Below are positions 22,769 through 31,653 of a stretch of 64,000 nt of DNA, piece by piece (the stretch's first letter is position 1; each line of letters starts with the position of its first letter). Source of the DNA: Lachnospiraceae bacterium (lineage in GTDB: Bacteria; Bacillota; Clostridia; Lachnospirales; Lachnospiraceae); assembly GCA_022796475.1 (NCBI GenBank), contig JAAWIS010000003.1, positions 1 to 64,000 of the forward strand, in the 5' to 3' direction. The notes under the pieces are model-generated. The model made no database searches, was not told the origin of the DNA, and saw nothing but the letters and a program-made list of their open reading frames with translations. The position numbers and the translations under genes are program-made.

Positions 22769-24157
22769 TTATTTTGGGGATAAGTACTCATGGATTCCTT
22801 TAGCCCCAGCTTTTCCGGCTTCCATAGCCAAAATCACCGTTGCCGCGCCAGTTACCGCATCACCGCCTGCATAAACCCCTTCTTTCGTGGTTTTGCCGGT
22901 GTGCTCTTCCGCAACGATACATTTCCACTTATTTGTTTCCAAACCTTCCGTAGTGGAAGAAATCAGTGGATTGGGAGAGGTTCCCAGGGACATGATCACT
23001 GTGTCTACCTCTATGGTATAGTCAGAGCCAGCCACTTCCACTGGTCTTCTCCTTCCGGAAGCATCTGGTTCGCCCAGTTCCATCTTCCGAACTACCATTC
23101 CCCGTACCCAGTCATTTTCGTCTGTCAAAATTTCTACCGGGTTGGTCAAAAGATTAAAGATTACTCCTTCCTCCTTCGCGTGGTGAACCTCCTCCACACG
23201 GGCGGGAAGCTCAGCTTCGGAACGGCGATATACGATATGTACCTCTGCACCCAAACGAAGTGCTGTCCTGGCAGCATCCATCGCTACGTTGCCGCCTCCT
23301 ACTACTGCTACCTTTTTGCCGTACATAATCGGGGTATCGTAGTCGTCACGGAAGGCCTTCATCAGGTTATTCCTGGTTAAATATTCGTTGGCGGAAAATA
23401 CACCGTTGGCATTTTCTCCTGGAATCCCCATAAACTTAGGAAGACCGGCACCGGATCCAATAAAGACAGCCTGGAATCCTTCTTCATCGAAAAGCTGGTC
23501 AATTGTTACTGATTTTCCAATAATAACATTTGTTTCAATTGCAACTCCAAGCTTCTTTACATTCTCCACCTCATGGCGGACCACGCTGTTCTTCGGTAGA
23601 CGGAATTCCGGAATTCCGTAGGTCAGTACGCCTCCCGGCTCATGCAGCGCTTCAAAGATGGTTACTTCATAGCCCATCTTAGCCAAATCGCCGGCACAGG
23701 TTAAGCCGGCAGGACCGGAACCGATAACTGCCACTTTCTTTCCGTTCGTTTTCTCTGGCTTCATAGGCACAAAGCCGTTTTCCCTGGACCAGTCTGCCAC
23801 AAAACGCTCTAACTTTCCGATGGAGATCGGTTCTCCTTTTATTCCCCGGATGCACTGGCCTTCACACTGGCTTTCCTGAGGACATACCCGCCCGCAGACT
23901 GCCGGAAGTGCGGAGGATTCCGCGATAATCTCAGCGGCTTTCATAAAATTCCCTTCCTCAACTTCTTTTATAAATCCGGGAATGTTAATGGCTACTGGGC
24001 AGCCGCTTATACATTTGGCATTATTCTTGCATTTTAAGCATCTGGAAGCTTCTTCCATAGCTTCTTCCTGATTGTAACCGTAGCAAACCTCTTCAAAATT
24101 CGTGGCACGTACTTTTGGATCTTGTTCACGTACCGGTACTTTCTTTAATACATCCAT
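22769..24157 (-). CDS. nfnB: NADPH-dependent ferredoxin oxidoreductase large subunit (NfnB / GltD-like)
   Basis: Flavoprotein of 462 residues of the glutamate synthase small-subunit type. The N-terminal ferredoxin-like domain holds two cysteine clusters (CLKCKNNAKCISGCP and CGRVCPQESQCEGQC) for [4Fe-4S] centres. A first dinucleotide-binding motif GSGPAGLTCAGDLAK lies near residue 147 and a second, VVGGGNVAMDAARTA, near 285. Paired with the FAD/[2Fe-2S] subunit directly upstream it would form NfnAB, which bifurcates electrons between NADPH, NAD and ferredoxin in anaerobes. The ATG overlaps the upstream stop (TAATG). There is no glutamate synthase large subunit nearby, which favours NfnB over GltD. 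Confidence 0.9.
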   Translation of the reverse strand: MDVLKKVPVREQDPKVRATNFEEVCYGYNQEEAMEEASRCLKCKNNAKCISGCPVAINIPGFIKEVEEGNFMKAAEIIAESSALPAVCGRVCPQESQCEGQCIRGIKGEPISIGKLERFVADWSRENGFVPMKPEKTNGKKVAVIGSGPAGLTCAGDLAKMGYEVTIFEALHEPGGVLTYGIPEFRLPKNSVVRHEVENVKKLGVAIETNVIIGKSVTIDQLFDEEGFQAVFIGSGAGLPKFMGIPGENANGVFSANEYLTRNNLMKAFRDDYDTPIMYGKKVAVVGGGNVAMDAARTALRLGAEVHIVYRRSEAELPARVEEVHHAKEEGVIFNLLTNPVEILTDENDWVRGMVVRKMELGEPDASGRRRPVEVAGSDYTIEVDTVIMSLGTSPNPLISSTTEGLETNKWKCIVAEEHTGKTTKEGVYAGGDAVTGAATVILAMEAGKAGAKGIHEYLSPK

Positions 24158-25059
24158 TAGTTGTCACCTCCGCAATGTCCGCATCCGCCGTGATGGGTAT
24201 CCCCTTCTTGTGCTTTTAACATAGCGCGCCCTTCTGCTGTTTTATACATCTGCTGACGCTTCATGGCCTCGTCAAAATTTACCAAATGTCCGTCAAACTC
24301 CGGCCCATCCACACAGGCAAATTTCACCTGGCCTCCCACGCTCAACCGGCAGGCTCCGCACATACCAGTACCATCTACCATAATCGGGTTCATGCTGACG
24401 ATGGTTGGAAGATTCAGTTCCTTGGTCAGCTTGCAGACAAACTTCATCATGATCATTGGTCCGATGGCAACACACACATCATACTGGCTGCCCTTACTTT
24501 CCACCAGATCTTTTATTACATCAGTAACCATACCCTTGCGTACATAGGAACCATCATCTGTGGTGATAAAAAGATTGCCTGCTGCTGCCTTCATCATATC
24601 CTCTAAAATCACCAGTTCTTTATTTTTAGCACCTACAATCACGTCTACGTCAATACCGTGATCCCTCATCCACTTTACCTGTGGATAAACAGGAGCAGCG
24701 CCTACGCCGCCTGCCACAAATAAATACTTTCTTTTCTTTACTTCTTCCAAATCCTCTGTCACAAACTCAGAAGGCTGCCCTAAAGGACCTACAAAGTCCA
24801 AAAAAGCATCTCCGGCTTTTAAGGAAGCCATCTTTAAGGTAGAGGCCCCTACAATCTGAAATACAATCGTAACGGTTCCCTTTTCCCGGTCATAGTCACA
24901 AATCGTTAAGGGAATCCGTTCCCCAACCTCGTCCATTTTTACGATCACAAATTCTCCTGGCTCACATCTGTTAGCTACCCTGGGCGCCTCTACGTCCATC
25001 AGGTAAATCTTATCTGCTAACTTCTCTGCTTTTAAGATTTTGTACATAATTTCCTCCAT
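24157..25059 (-). CDS. nfnA: Ferredoxin-NADP reductase small subunit (NfnA / sulfide dehydrogenase-like)
   Basis: Subunit of about 300 residues, similar to PyrK/ferredoxin reductase proteins. An N-terminal FAD-binding barrel (RIPLTICDYD) is followed by an NAD-binding domain (FVAGGVGAAPVYPQV), and a C-terminal [2Fe-2S] site with cysteines in MCGACRLSV and FACVDGPEFDGH. The tail is His/Cys-rich (HHGGCGHCGG), which could bind metal. It is the first gene of a two-gene operon with nfnB. The true ATG is probably five codons in, at the MYKIL start, which is better placed after GGAGG. Confidence 0.9.
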   Translation of the reverse strand: MEEIMYKILKAEKLADKIYLMDVEAPRVANRCEPGEFVIVKMDEVGERIPLTICDYDREKGTVTIVFQIVGASTLKMASLKAGDAFLDFVGPLGQPSEFVTEDLEEVKKRKYLFVAGGVGAAPVYPQVKWMRDHGIDVDVIVGAKNKELVILEDMMKAAAGNLFITTDDGSYVRKGMVTDVIKDLVESKGSQYDVCVAIGPMIMMKFVCKLTKELNLPTIVSMNPIMVDGTGMCGACRLSVGGQVKFACVDGPEFDGHLVNFDEAMKRQQMYKTAEGRAMLKAQEGDTHHGGCGHCGGDN

Positions 25060-25149
25060 TCCCGTGCGTGTTTTTCAGCATAGCACACTCTGCTTTTTGC
25101 CTGCATTCAAAATCCGGCACACGTCTAATGTATGATTTTATCGAAATGC

Positions 25150-26046
25150 TTACGGATGAATTTCTATGATATAATCAGCGGTAAATTCCTTACCTGGTTC
25201 AAGGCTAACCTGGCCTTCCCTGTCTTCAAGCCTGCCCTGATAACCGTTTTGATCGCATCGGCCAAACCATGGCTCTAAGCAGACAAATGGATGGGTTTCC
25301 TCCATAGTCCATACTCCGAAATAGGGAATCCCCTTGCAGTGAATCGTCACAAAGGGCTGCCCGCCCGGAAGCATCAGGCTTAGCTTCTCCACTTGTCCCC
25401 AGTCAAATATGTAAGTCAGCGCCTTATGGAAAAATCCCGGAACAATGGCTGCCTTTCCGGATTCCAATTTTAGGTAATCTGACAGGCCTTCTACTTGGTA
25501 GCCCTCTTCATTTGGCGCTTGATAATGGATGGGCCCTTCCTCTTCCTTCCGGTGGAAATCCAGTGTAAAATCATAGATAGATTTCCCTTCAGGCGTTTTA
25601 AACGCCGGGTGGCCTCCCAGCATGAAATACATTGTAATATCCCCTGTATTCACTACTTTCCACATTACATGAATTCGGTTTCCTTCCAGACGGTGCCCTG
25701 TTTCCAGCCGGAAGTGAAATGGATACTTCTTATAGGTTTCTTCTGTATCTTTTAATCCATACCATACCGAATCCTCTGTTTCAGACAGCAGTTCAAATTC
25801 CATATCCCTGGCAAATCCATGGGCGGTCATGGGGTATTCTTTTCCGTTGAAACGGTATTTTCCTTCGTAGGATTTTCCAATGAAGGGAAATAGAATAGGG
25901 GAATGGCGTCCCCAAATCTCCGGATCAGCCTCCCACAGCACTTCCCGGCAGTGATTCTTATCGTAAATCCGGGTTAATTCTCCGCCGTGGGAATTAATTT
26001 CTAACAGCAGTTCCTGATTTTCTAATACAGTCTTTTTATTTTCCAT
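25150..26046 (-). CDS. Aldose 1-epimerase family protein
   Basis: Galactose mutarotase-like protein of 298 residues (LacX subfamily). Visible blocks are NSHGGELTRIYD near the N-terminus, HGFARDMEF with the conserved histidine, GGHPAFKTP with the second histidine, and CLEPWFGRCD carrying the catalytic glutamate region. It interconverts sugar anomers or hexose phosphates. I start at the ATG at 26046 preceded by AAGGAG; 37 more residues would be possible upstream but read as noise. It has its own promoter with an extended -10. Confidence 0.9.
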   Translation of the reverse strand: MENKKTVLENQELLLEINSHGGELTRIYDKNHCREVLWEADPEIWGRHSPILFPFIGKSYEGKYRFNGKEYPMTAHGFARDMEFELLSETEDSVWYGLKDTEETYKKYPFHFRLETGHRLEGNRIHVMWKVVNTGDITMYFMLGGHPAFKTPEGKSIYDFTLDFHRKEEEGPIHYQAPNEEGYQVEGLSDYLKLESGKAAIVPGFFHKALTYIFDWGQVEKLSLMLPGGQPFVTIHCKGIPYFGVWTMEETHPFVCLEPWFGRCDQNGYQGRLEDREGQVSLEPGKEFTADYIIEIHP

Positions 26047-26147
26047 CGCATCTCCTTCCGTTTTTTGTGTCCTGCCCTGCCAATCATTCAGGCAGAATGC
26101 AGGCACAAGTCTGAGCCAAAGCTTCCAAACTTGTACCTTCTGCCAGC

Positions 26148-26176
26148 AGTATACCACACTTCAATAAAATTCACAA
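26148..26176 (-). promoter_or_regulatory. Promoter of the aldose epimerase gene
   Basis: On the minus strand TTGTGA (complement of 26171-26176), 17 bases, TATACT (complement of 26148-26153), preceded by TGG (extended -10). It ends about 100 bp before the ATG. Confidence 0.65.
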
Positions 26177-26247
26177 TATTTTTTAGGAAATTGTTAAAAA
26201 TCAAACTATTTTTTAGGTTTTTTCCAGTCTTTTTTCCATTAATTTCC

Positions 26248-26778
26248 TTATCCAATCAATTTTTCACCAGATACACCTTGTTTCAAAACCGATTTTCGGC
26301 AATACATCCGAAATTCATAGCAGAGATCAAAATAGGTTTGTTCCTCGCTCTCTGCTGCCAGGATCCATTCCGGATCCTTTTCTAAATTTGGAAAATACGT
26401 ATCTGCCTCATAAGAATAGTCAATCCAGGTGACATGGGCCACATCACAGTAGGGAAGAAAAGCTTCATAAATTTCCTGTCCGCCAATCACATACACATCC
26501 TCTGGAGGATATTTGGCACATTCCGAAAGACATTCTTCCAAGGTTTTACACGTAATAATCCCTTTTCCAAAATTGTCCCGGCTCCGGGACAGAAGGATAT
26601 TTACTCTTCCCGGCAGGGGCTGTCCCCCTGGCAGGCTTTCTAAAGTCTTCCGCCCCATCACCACTACTTTTCCCATGGTTTCCTCCCGAAACAGCTTCCG
26701 GTCAGCAGGGATGTCTACCAGCGTGCCGCCTTTAAAGCCTATGGCCCAGTTTCGGTCAACTGCAACAATAATATTCAT
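26248..26778 (-). CDS. dfrA: Dihydrofolate reductase
   Basis: Enzyme of 176 residues reducing dihydrofolate to tetrahydrofolate with NADPH. The N-terminus IVAVDRNWAIGFKGG matches the active-site loop; LVDIPADRKLFREET contains the substrate-binding acidic residue region, VVMGRKTLESLPGG the NADPH site, and VYVIGGQEIYEAFL the second nucleotide block. The usual catalytic DMPxD sequence is DIPAD here. I start at the ATG at 26778 behind AAAAGGAG. It lies downstream of a divergent ThyX-like gene, the usual neighbour type for DHFR. Confidence 0.93.
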   Translation of the reverse strand: MNIIVAVDRNWAIGFKGGTLVDIPADRKLFREETMGKVVVMGRKTLESLPGGQPLPGRVNILLSRSRDNFGKGIITCKTLEECLSECAKYPPEDVYVIGGQEIYEAFLPYCDVAHVTWIDYSYEADTYFPNLEKDPEWILAAESEEQTYFDLCYEFRMYCRKSVLKQGVSGEKLIG

Positions 26779-26939
26779 TATTCTATCTCCTTTTAGAGTG
26801 TGTCTGGTCAGTAATATCACACATTCAGCAGGAAGTGCAATCACTGCATAGATGGCATACTGGTATTCTGGCCGCATTATATTTGCTGGAACCTGCTGCC
26901 TTTCATTCATGGGGATTCCGCCGTCAGTCTGCGTATTGG

Positions 26940-27668
26940 TTAGTTTAAAATGTTCATAAATAAATCCCGGTTAAACTGTGCATGGAAGGCTTCTATCTGG
27001 TCCGCAATGCTTTCACAGCATTGTTTTACTTCTGGATTGGCAGAGCCATTTATATTCCTCTCTTTATATACATGAGCCCATTCTGTCAGATCAATTTTAA
27101 AAATGAAATTGCTTGGGATGCTCAGCATATAAAGTCCCCGCTTCACATCCTTGTCATTTTCATATCCTTCCCTGATGTAGCCGTTAACTGACTTAATATA
27201 GTTAACTCCATCATGCTGAAATACGTCTGGAAGATGGATATCCAGCTCCTTCAGCGCTAAATCCGTTGGAAGAATCTTATCCTCATACCAAGAAGACATT
27301 TCATAAGAAAACTGGGCTAATCGGGTACTGGAGCGGATAATCCGGTTATTAAAACGCTTGGCATGGGCGTCCCAGTCATCCTGCCCGGCACGGTGGAGGC
27401 CTTCCACTGTAACTGACATATCAATAAACCGAAGCATCGTAATATGTTTCTGTCCCCATTTTACCAGTTTCGACATCCAATCAGCAAATTCCTCAAATTC
27501 TTTCCCACATTCAGCATTGTATTCTGCCAGGCCGCCATTAGGTTTCAAAACCTGCCTGCATATTTCACGGATATGCAATTCTTTTTCACGAGTCCATGAA
27601 CGCTTGCTCATAAACATAGATACAATTGCGTCGTCAATTCCGGAAATTTGATTTAAATAAGTGTTCAT
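26940..27668 (-). CDS. Divergent ThyX-like (flavin-dependent thymidylate synthase family) protein
   Basis: Protein of 242 residues. It lacks the exact RHRxxSxNxxSxRY motif but keeps an equivalent basic segment, KRFNNRIIRSSTRLAQFSYE, after a beta-rich stretch that aligns in place. The C-terminal part, VKRGLYMLSIPSNF then TEWAHVYKERN and SANPEVKQCCESIADQIEA, follows the ThyX pattern of RxxLP, a W-x-x-N/R region and AxxEI with the final helix. Its neighbour is DHFR, and no thyA is seen. The likely role is dUMP methylation, but missing motif residues could mean a changed reaction. I start at the ATG at 27668 with AAGGAG. The family call is by eye and uncertain. Confidence 0.5.
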   Translation of the reverse strand: MNTYLNQISGIDDAIVSMFMSKRSWTREKELHIREICRQVLKPNGGLAEYNAECGKEFEEFADWMSKLVKWGQKHITMLRFIDMSVTVEGLHRAGQDDWDAHAKRFNNRIIRSSTRLAQFSYEMSSWYEDKILPTDLALKELDIHLPDVFQHDGVNYIKSVNGYIREGYENDKDVKRGLYMLSIPSNFIFKIDLTEWAHVYKERNINGSANPEVKQCCESIADQIEAFHAQFNRDLFMNILN

Positions 27669-27750
27669 GTTTTTTACTCCTTCTTTTTCTTTCACAGCAT
27701 ACCACAGATCACCGGCTCCCGCAACGATTAAACGAATGTCTGCATAAGAT

Positions 27751-30700
27751 TCAAACCACAGAGATCGCCTCCTGAAACTTAAATGAATAGATCAAAGCCT
27801 CTTTTACCCGTTTTCCAGTTACCTGCTCCAATGCCCGGATGTAGTACTGCATCTGTACCTGATATCTGCTAATCAGCTCTTTTCTGTCTTCCACAAAATC
27901 CGTCTTATAGTCTACCAGTATCAGCCCATCTTCTTCCTCTATATACGCATCGATCATTCCCTGGATCAGCACCAGTTCATCGGAATCTGCCAGATCCATT
28001 TCCCTTGCCGGAATTCCAATCATAAACTGCTGTTCTTTATGGAGCCGCTTCTCCTTCTTGGCCTGAATCATCCGGCTTCCCAAAGGGCTTTGAAAAAATT
28101 GCCACAAAACCCGGGCATTTACTAATTTTCTGGCTTCTTTTAAAAAGCGCCTCTCTTCCACCAACTCATTTAGCCTTTTGGATATCTGGCCCGGTGAAAG
28201 AAACTCTTCTCCTAAAATCAGCTCCAATGCCCGGTGATATGCCGTTCCCCGTCCTGCCCCGCCAGGTTTTCTTGTATCTTTTTTCACAGTTTGCTCCAGA
28301 TCCTTCACTCCGCCTTCTTCAGACAAGGTTTGTTCCTGCTCTGGCTGTTTCACTGACCTTTTTTCCTGCTCTTCCTGTTCCACTGTTCTTTCTTCCTGCT
28401 CTTCCTCTGCCATTTCTTCTGGATCCGGAGCTGTTTTTCCGGCTGTCTGAGGAAACAGCTCTGCTGCGCTTTCCGCTTCTTCTTCCTGGCTTTTCCGTTT
28501 TAATTCTGATACTGACATCATGGTATACAGTGAAACATCTTCCTGATACAGGTAAGTAAAATTTAACGCCTCATCCAATAGCTTTCGGTAATATGGATCA
28601 GGACTATGGCCTTCTGCCGCCTCAAACAGCATTTCCCTGGAGGATTGTTTTTCCATTTGATGCAGCACCTCCTGGCCTATTAATGCTGCTGCCGGAACTT
28701 TTCTTGAATCAATCGTTTCATCAGCCCTCTGCAGTGCCATTAAAATCCAGTCCAAATAGGAGCTTGCTCCGGTAAGTACTGTGAATGGAAGCGGCCTTAA
28801 TGTTCCTTTTTTCCTTTTCAAAACCAGGGAATGGCTTGGATGAAGCTGCCCGCCTTCTGCCGCTTCCATTCCCCATTTTGCCAGCTTCGTTTCCAAATGC
28901 AAGTCAGTAGCCGTCATAATCAGTTTTTCCTTCGCCCTGGTCATTGCAACGTAAAGAACCCGCAGTTCCTCACCCAGACCATCCAGTTCTAACCGCCGCT
29001 TCAATACCTGCTTCTTTAAAGTAACACTTTTTAATCGCTGTTCCAAATCCAGGAAATCTGCCCCTACTCCGAAATCTGGATCGATCAGCAGCCGTCCATA
29101 AGCATCCTGCTTATTAAATTTCTTCCCCATTCCGGCTAAAATCACAATGGGGAACTCCAATCCTTTGCTTTTGTGAATGCTCATAATCCGCACAGTCCGC
29201 TCTTCCGATCCTGCTACAGCCGCTTCCCCAAAATCAGTTTCTACCTTTTTTAACCGCTCAATATACCGGATAAAGTGAAATAACCCCTGATAGCTGGTAT
29301 TTTCATATGCTGCAGCCTTCTCAATTAAAAGATCCAAATTAGCCTGCCTGGTTTCCCCTGCCGGCATAGCCGACACATAAGCATAATACCCGGTTTCCCG
29401 ATAAATTGCTTCCAAAAGCCCATGGATGGGAAGGATACCTGCCAAATAGCGGAAATGTGCAACCAGAGCATCCAGCTTTTTTAGTTTTCTCTGAATCCTG
29501 ATTTTTATTTCATCTCCTTTTCCCCCTTCCTCCCATGACTCTGTCCGTTCCTCTTCTTCTGTTTCTTTTATCCAAAGCCTCCAGGCTCCATAAATCCCTC
29601 TGTCCTGCCCTTTTTTTACCTTCCGCTTGTGTTTTGCCATCATCCAGGCTAATTCTTCATCCTCCATCCCAACTATGGGGGAACGAATTACAGCAGCCAG
29701 TGGAATATCCTGAATCGGATTGTCAAGAACAGCCAGAAAGCTTAACATCGTTTCCACTTCTGTCGTATCGAAATAGCCGGCCTGGGATTGGGCATAAGCT
29801 GGGATCCCCTCATTCATCAGTCCGTTTACAAACAGCTCCGCCCATCCGGAAAGGCTTCTTAACAGAATTACAATATCTCCATACCTGGCTCTCCTGTATC
29901 CTCCAGCTTCCTTATCCCAAATAAGCAGTCCTTCTTTCGGATCCGTAAGCCTTCTGATCTCCTGAACCGCCAGCTTTACTTCAATTTCCCTGCTGGTAAA
30001 GTCCTTTGCCTCCTCATCCAGAGAGGAAAGCTCCCTGCTTCCCGTGTCAACTACGAAAAGCTCCGTTTGATACTGCCTTTCTGAAAAAGGCTCTGCTTCA
30101 CACGGCTCTGCTTCCTGCCCTTCGACTCCCGGAATGCTTGGAAAAGAAGCTCCGGGATGCAGTGCCGTATCCTCTGTATACAAAATCCCCCCTAAGTTTT
30201 CCGACATAATCTGGCGAAATACCTGGTTAATGCTTTCCAGCACCTGCCTTCTGCTCCGGAAATTCTTTTGAAGTTCAATCTTTTGATATTTGCCTTCTTC
30301 TGTCCCATATCGTTTATATTTGTCCAGAAAAAGCTCAGGCCTGGCCTGGCGGAACCGGTAAATGCTCTGCTTTACATCTCCTACCATAAACACATTTGGC
30401 CTCCCAAACCGCTCTCCGGATATGGCCTCTAAAAGCTTTTCCTGAACCAAATTGCTGTCCTGGTATTCATCTACCAGAATTTCCTCGTAACTGGCGCTTA
30501 TCTCATCCGCCACCTGGGAAGGCCTGCCCTCCTGGTAAAGGATTTCCAGGGCATAATGCTCTAAATCGCCAAAATCCACCAGATTGCGTTCCCGTTTGGC
30601 CTGCTGATACCGATCCATAAATGCTTCTGCCAAATCCAAAAGCTTCCTTACAGCCGGAGCACAGCCTCTCATAGCCTGCCAGATCTCATCCATAGTCTGG

Positions 30701-31653
30701 GAAGCGTACTGTACCCTGCATTTTTCTACCGCTTTTTTGGCCTGATTCCTGATAGCAGCAACAAATTCCTTTTTCTCCGGATCAATCTCCTTCTTTCTGG
30801 CAGCAGCAAGCCTTCCAAAGGATGCATCCGAAAGCCTTCGGCCAAGCTCTTCAAAATTTCCTGATTTTCCAATCCAATTTAAAAGCTCCCTGTCATCCCG
30901 GATTGCGGGAAGGTAGCTTTCCGGCCCTCCCGGCTCCTGGCATACCTCCAAGGCCTTTTCTAACTGCCGCCCCAGTTCCTCCATCTGCAGCTTCACATCC
31001 TGGAGAATAAATTTCATCCAGGGGCATTGGGAAGGATCCGGAATTTTTTCCTCCTCAAATTCCTTCCGGCACTGGCTCAGCCACTCTTTTGGCCATGGAT
31101 GGCTGACAGAAAACTGGTGCACCTGGCGTATCACGTCCTCGATGCCGGAATCTGTTTTTCCACTTCCATAAGTTTCCACAAACTGCTCAAATTCTTCATC
31201 GCCTTCTTGGTAATGCTCTTCTAAAAGCTCCCCCATTACATCAGCCATTAAAAGAGTCAGTTCTCCCTCATCCCCCACACGGAAAGACGGATCAATGTCC
31301 AGGCCTGCATAATGGCTCCGAATTAAGGACAGGCAGAAACTATCAATGGTCTGTATCTGAGCATGAGGAACCAGTGCGGCCTGAAGGCGAAGCCTGGCCT
31401 GACCTGGATCTTTTTTTAACCGCTCTCCTATGGCTTTTCCTATCCGCTCCCGCATCTCTGCTGCTGCTGCGTTGGTAAAGGTCATTACAAGAAGCCGGTC
31501 CAGATCCACTGGTTCTTTCTCATCCGTTACCATTTTTACGATCCGTTCAACTAAAACTGCTGTTTTTCCGCTTCCGGCAGCAGCCGACACTAACAGATTC
31601 CGGTTTCGGCTGTCAATTACTCTGGCCTGATCCAGAGTCCATGCCATTTTCAT
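27751..31653 (-). CDS. addA: ATP-dependent helicase/nuclease subunit A
   Basis: UvrD-type helicase-nuclease of 1300 residues that processes double-strand breaks with AddB. Walker A is SAAAGSGKTAVLVERI near residue 35, Walker B DEYQDSN near 410, motif VI AMTRAKEKLI near 940. The C-terminal RecB-type nuclease ends with GLILVDYKTDF, containing the catalytic Asp and Lys. Between the helicase and nuclease lies an unusual Glu/Gln-rich segment (about residues 1110-1160) not needed in the family. The start at 31653 is set by GGAGGG; it overlaps the addB 3' end by about 40 bases. Downstream of addB in one operon. Confidence 0.96.
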   Translation of the reverse strand: MKMAWTLDQARVIDSRNRNLLVSAAAGSGKTAVLVERIVKMVTDEKEPVDLDRLLVMTFTNAAAAEMRERIGKAIGERLKKDPGQARLRLQAALVPHAQIQTIDSFCLSLIRSHYAGLDIDPSFRVGDEGELTLLMADVMGELLEEHYQEGDEEFEQFVETYGSGKTDSGIEDVIRQVHQFSVSHPWPKEWLSQCRKEFEEEKIPDPSQCPWMKFILQDVKLQMEELGRQLEKALEVCQEPGGPESYLPAIRDDRELLNWIGKSGNFEELGRRLSDASFGRLAAARKKEIDPEKKEFVAAIRNQAKKAVEKCRVQYASQTMDEIWQAMRGCAPAVRKLLDLAEAFMDRYQQAKRERNLVDFGDLEHYALEILYQEGRPSQVADEISASYEEILVDEYQDSNLVQEKLLEAISGERFGRPNVFMVGDVKQSIYRFRQARPELFLDKYKRYGTEEGKYQKIELQKNFRSRRQVLESINQVFRQIMSENLGGILYTEDTALHPGASFPSIPGVEGQEAEPCEAEPFSERQYQTELFVVDTGSRELSSLDEEAKDFTSREIEVKLAVQEIRRLTDPKEGLLIWDKEAGGYRRARYGDIVILLRSLSGWAELFVNGLMNEGIPAYAQSQAGYFDTTEVETMLSFLAVLDNPIQDIPLAAVIRSPIVGMEDEELAWMMAKHKRKVKKGQDRGIYGAWRLWIKETEEEERTESWEEGGKGDEIKIRIQRKLKKLDALVAHFRYLAGILPIHGLLEAIYRETGYYAYVSAMPAGETRQANLDLLIEKAAAYENTSYQGLFHFIRYIERLKKVETDFGEAAVAGSEERTVRIMSIHKSKGLEFPIVILAGMGKKFNKQDAYGRLLIDPDFGVGADFLDLEQRLKSVTLKKQVLKRRLELDGLGEELRVLYVAMTRAKEKLIMTATDLHLETKLAKWGMEAAEGGQLHPSHSLVLKRKKGTLRPLPFTVLTGASSYLDWILMALQRADETIDSRKVPAAALIGQEVLHQMEKQSSREMLFEAAEGHSPDPYYRKLLDEALNFTYLYQEDVSLYTMMSVSELKRKSQEEEAESAAELFPQTAGKTAPDPEEMAEEEQEERTVEQEEQEKRSVKQPEQEQTLSEEGGVKDLEQTVKKDTRKPGGAGRGTAYHRALELILGEEFLSPGQISKRLNELVEERRFLKEARKLVNARVLWQFFQSPLGSRMIQAKKEKRLHKEQQFMIGIPAREMDLADSDELVLIQGMIDAYIEEEDGLILVDYKTDFVEDRKELISRYQVQMQYYIRALEQVTGKRVKEALIYSFKFQEAISVV

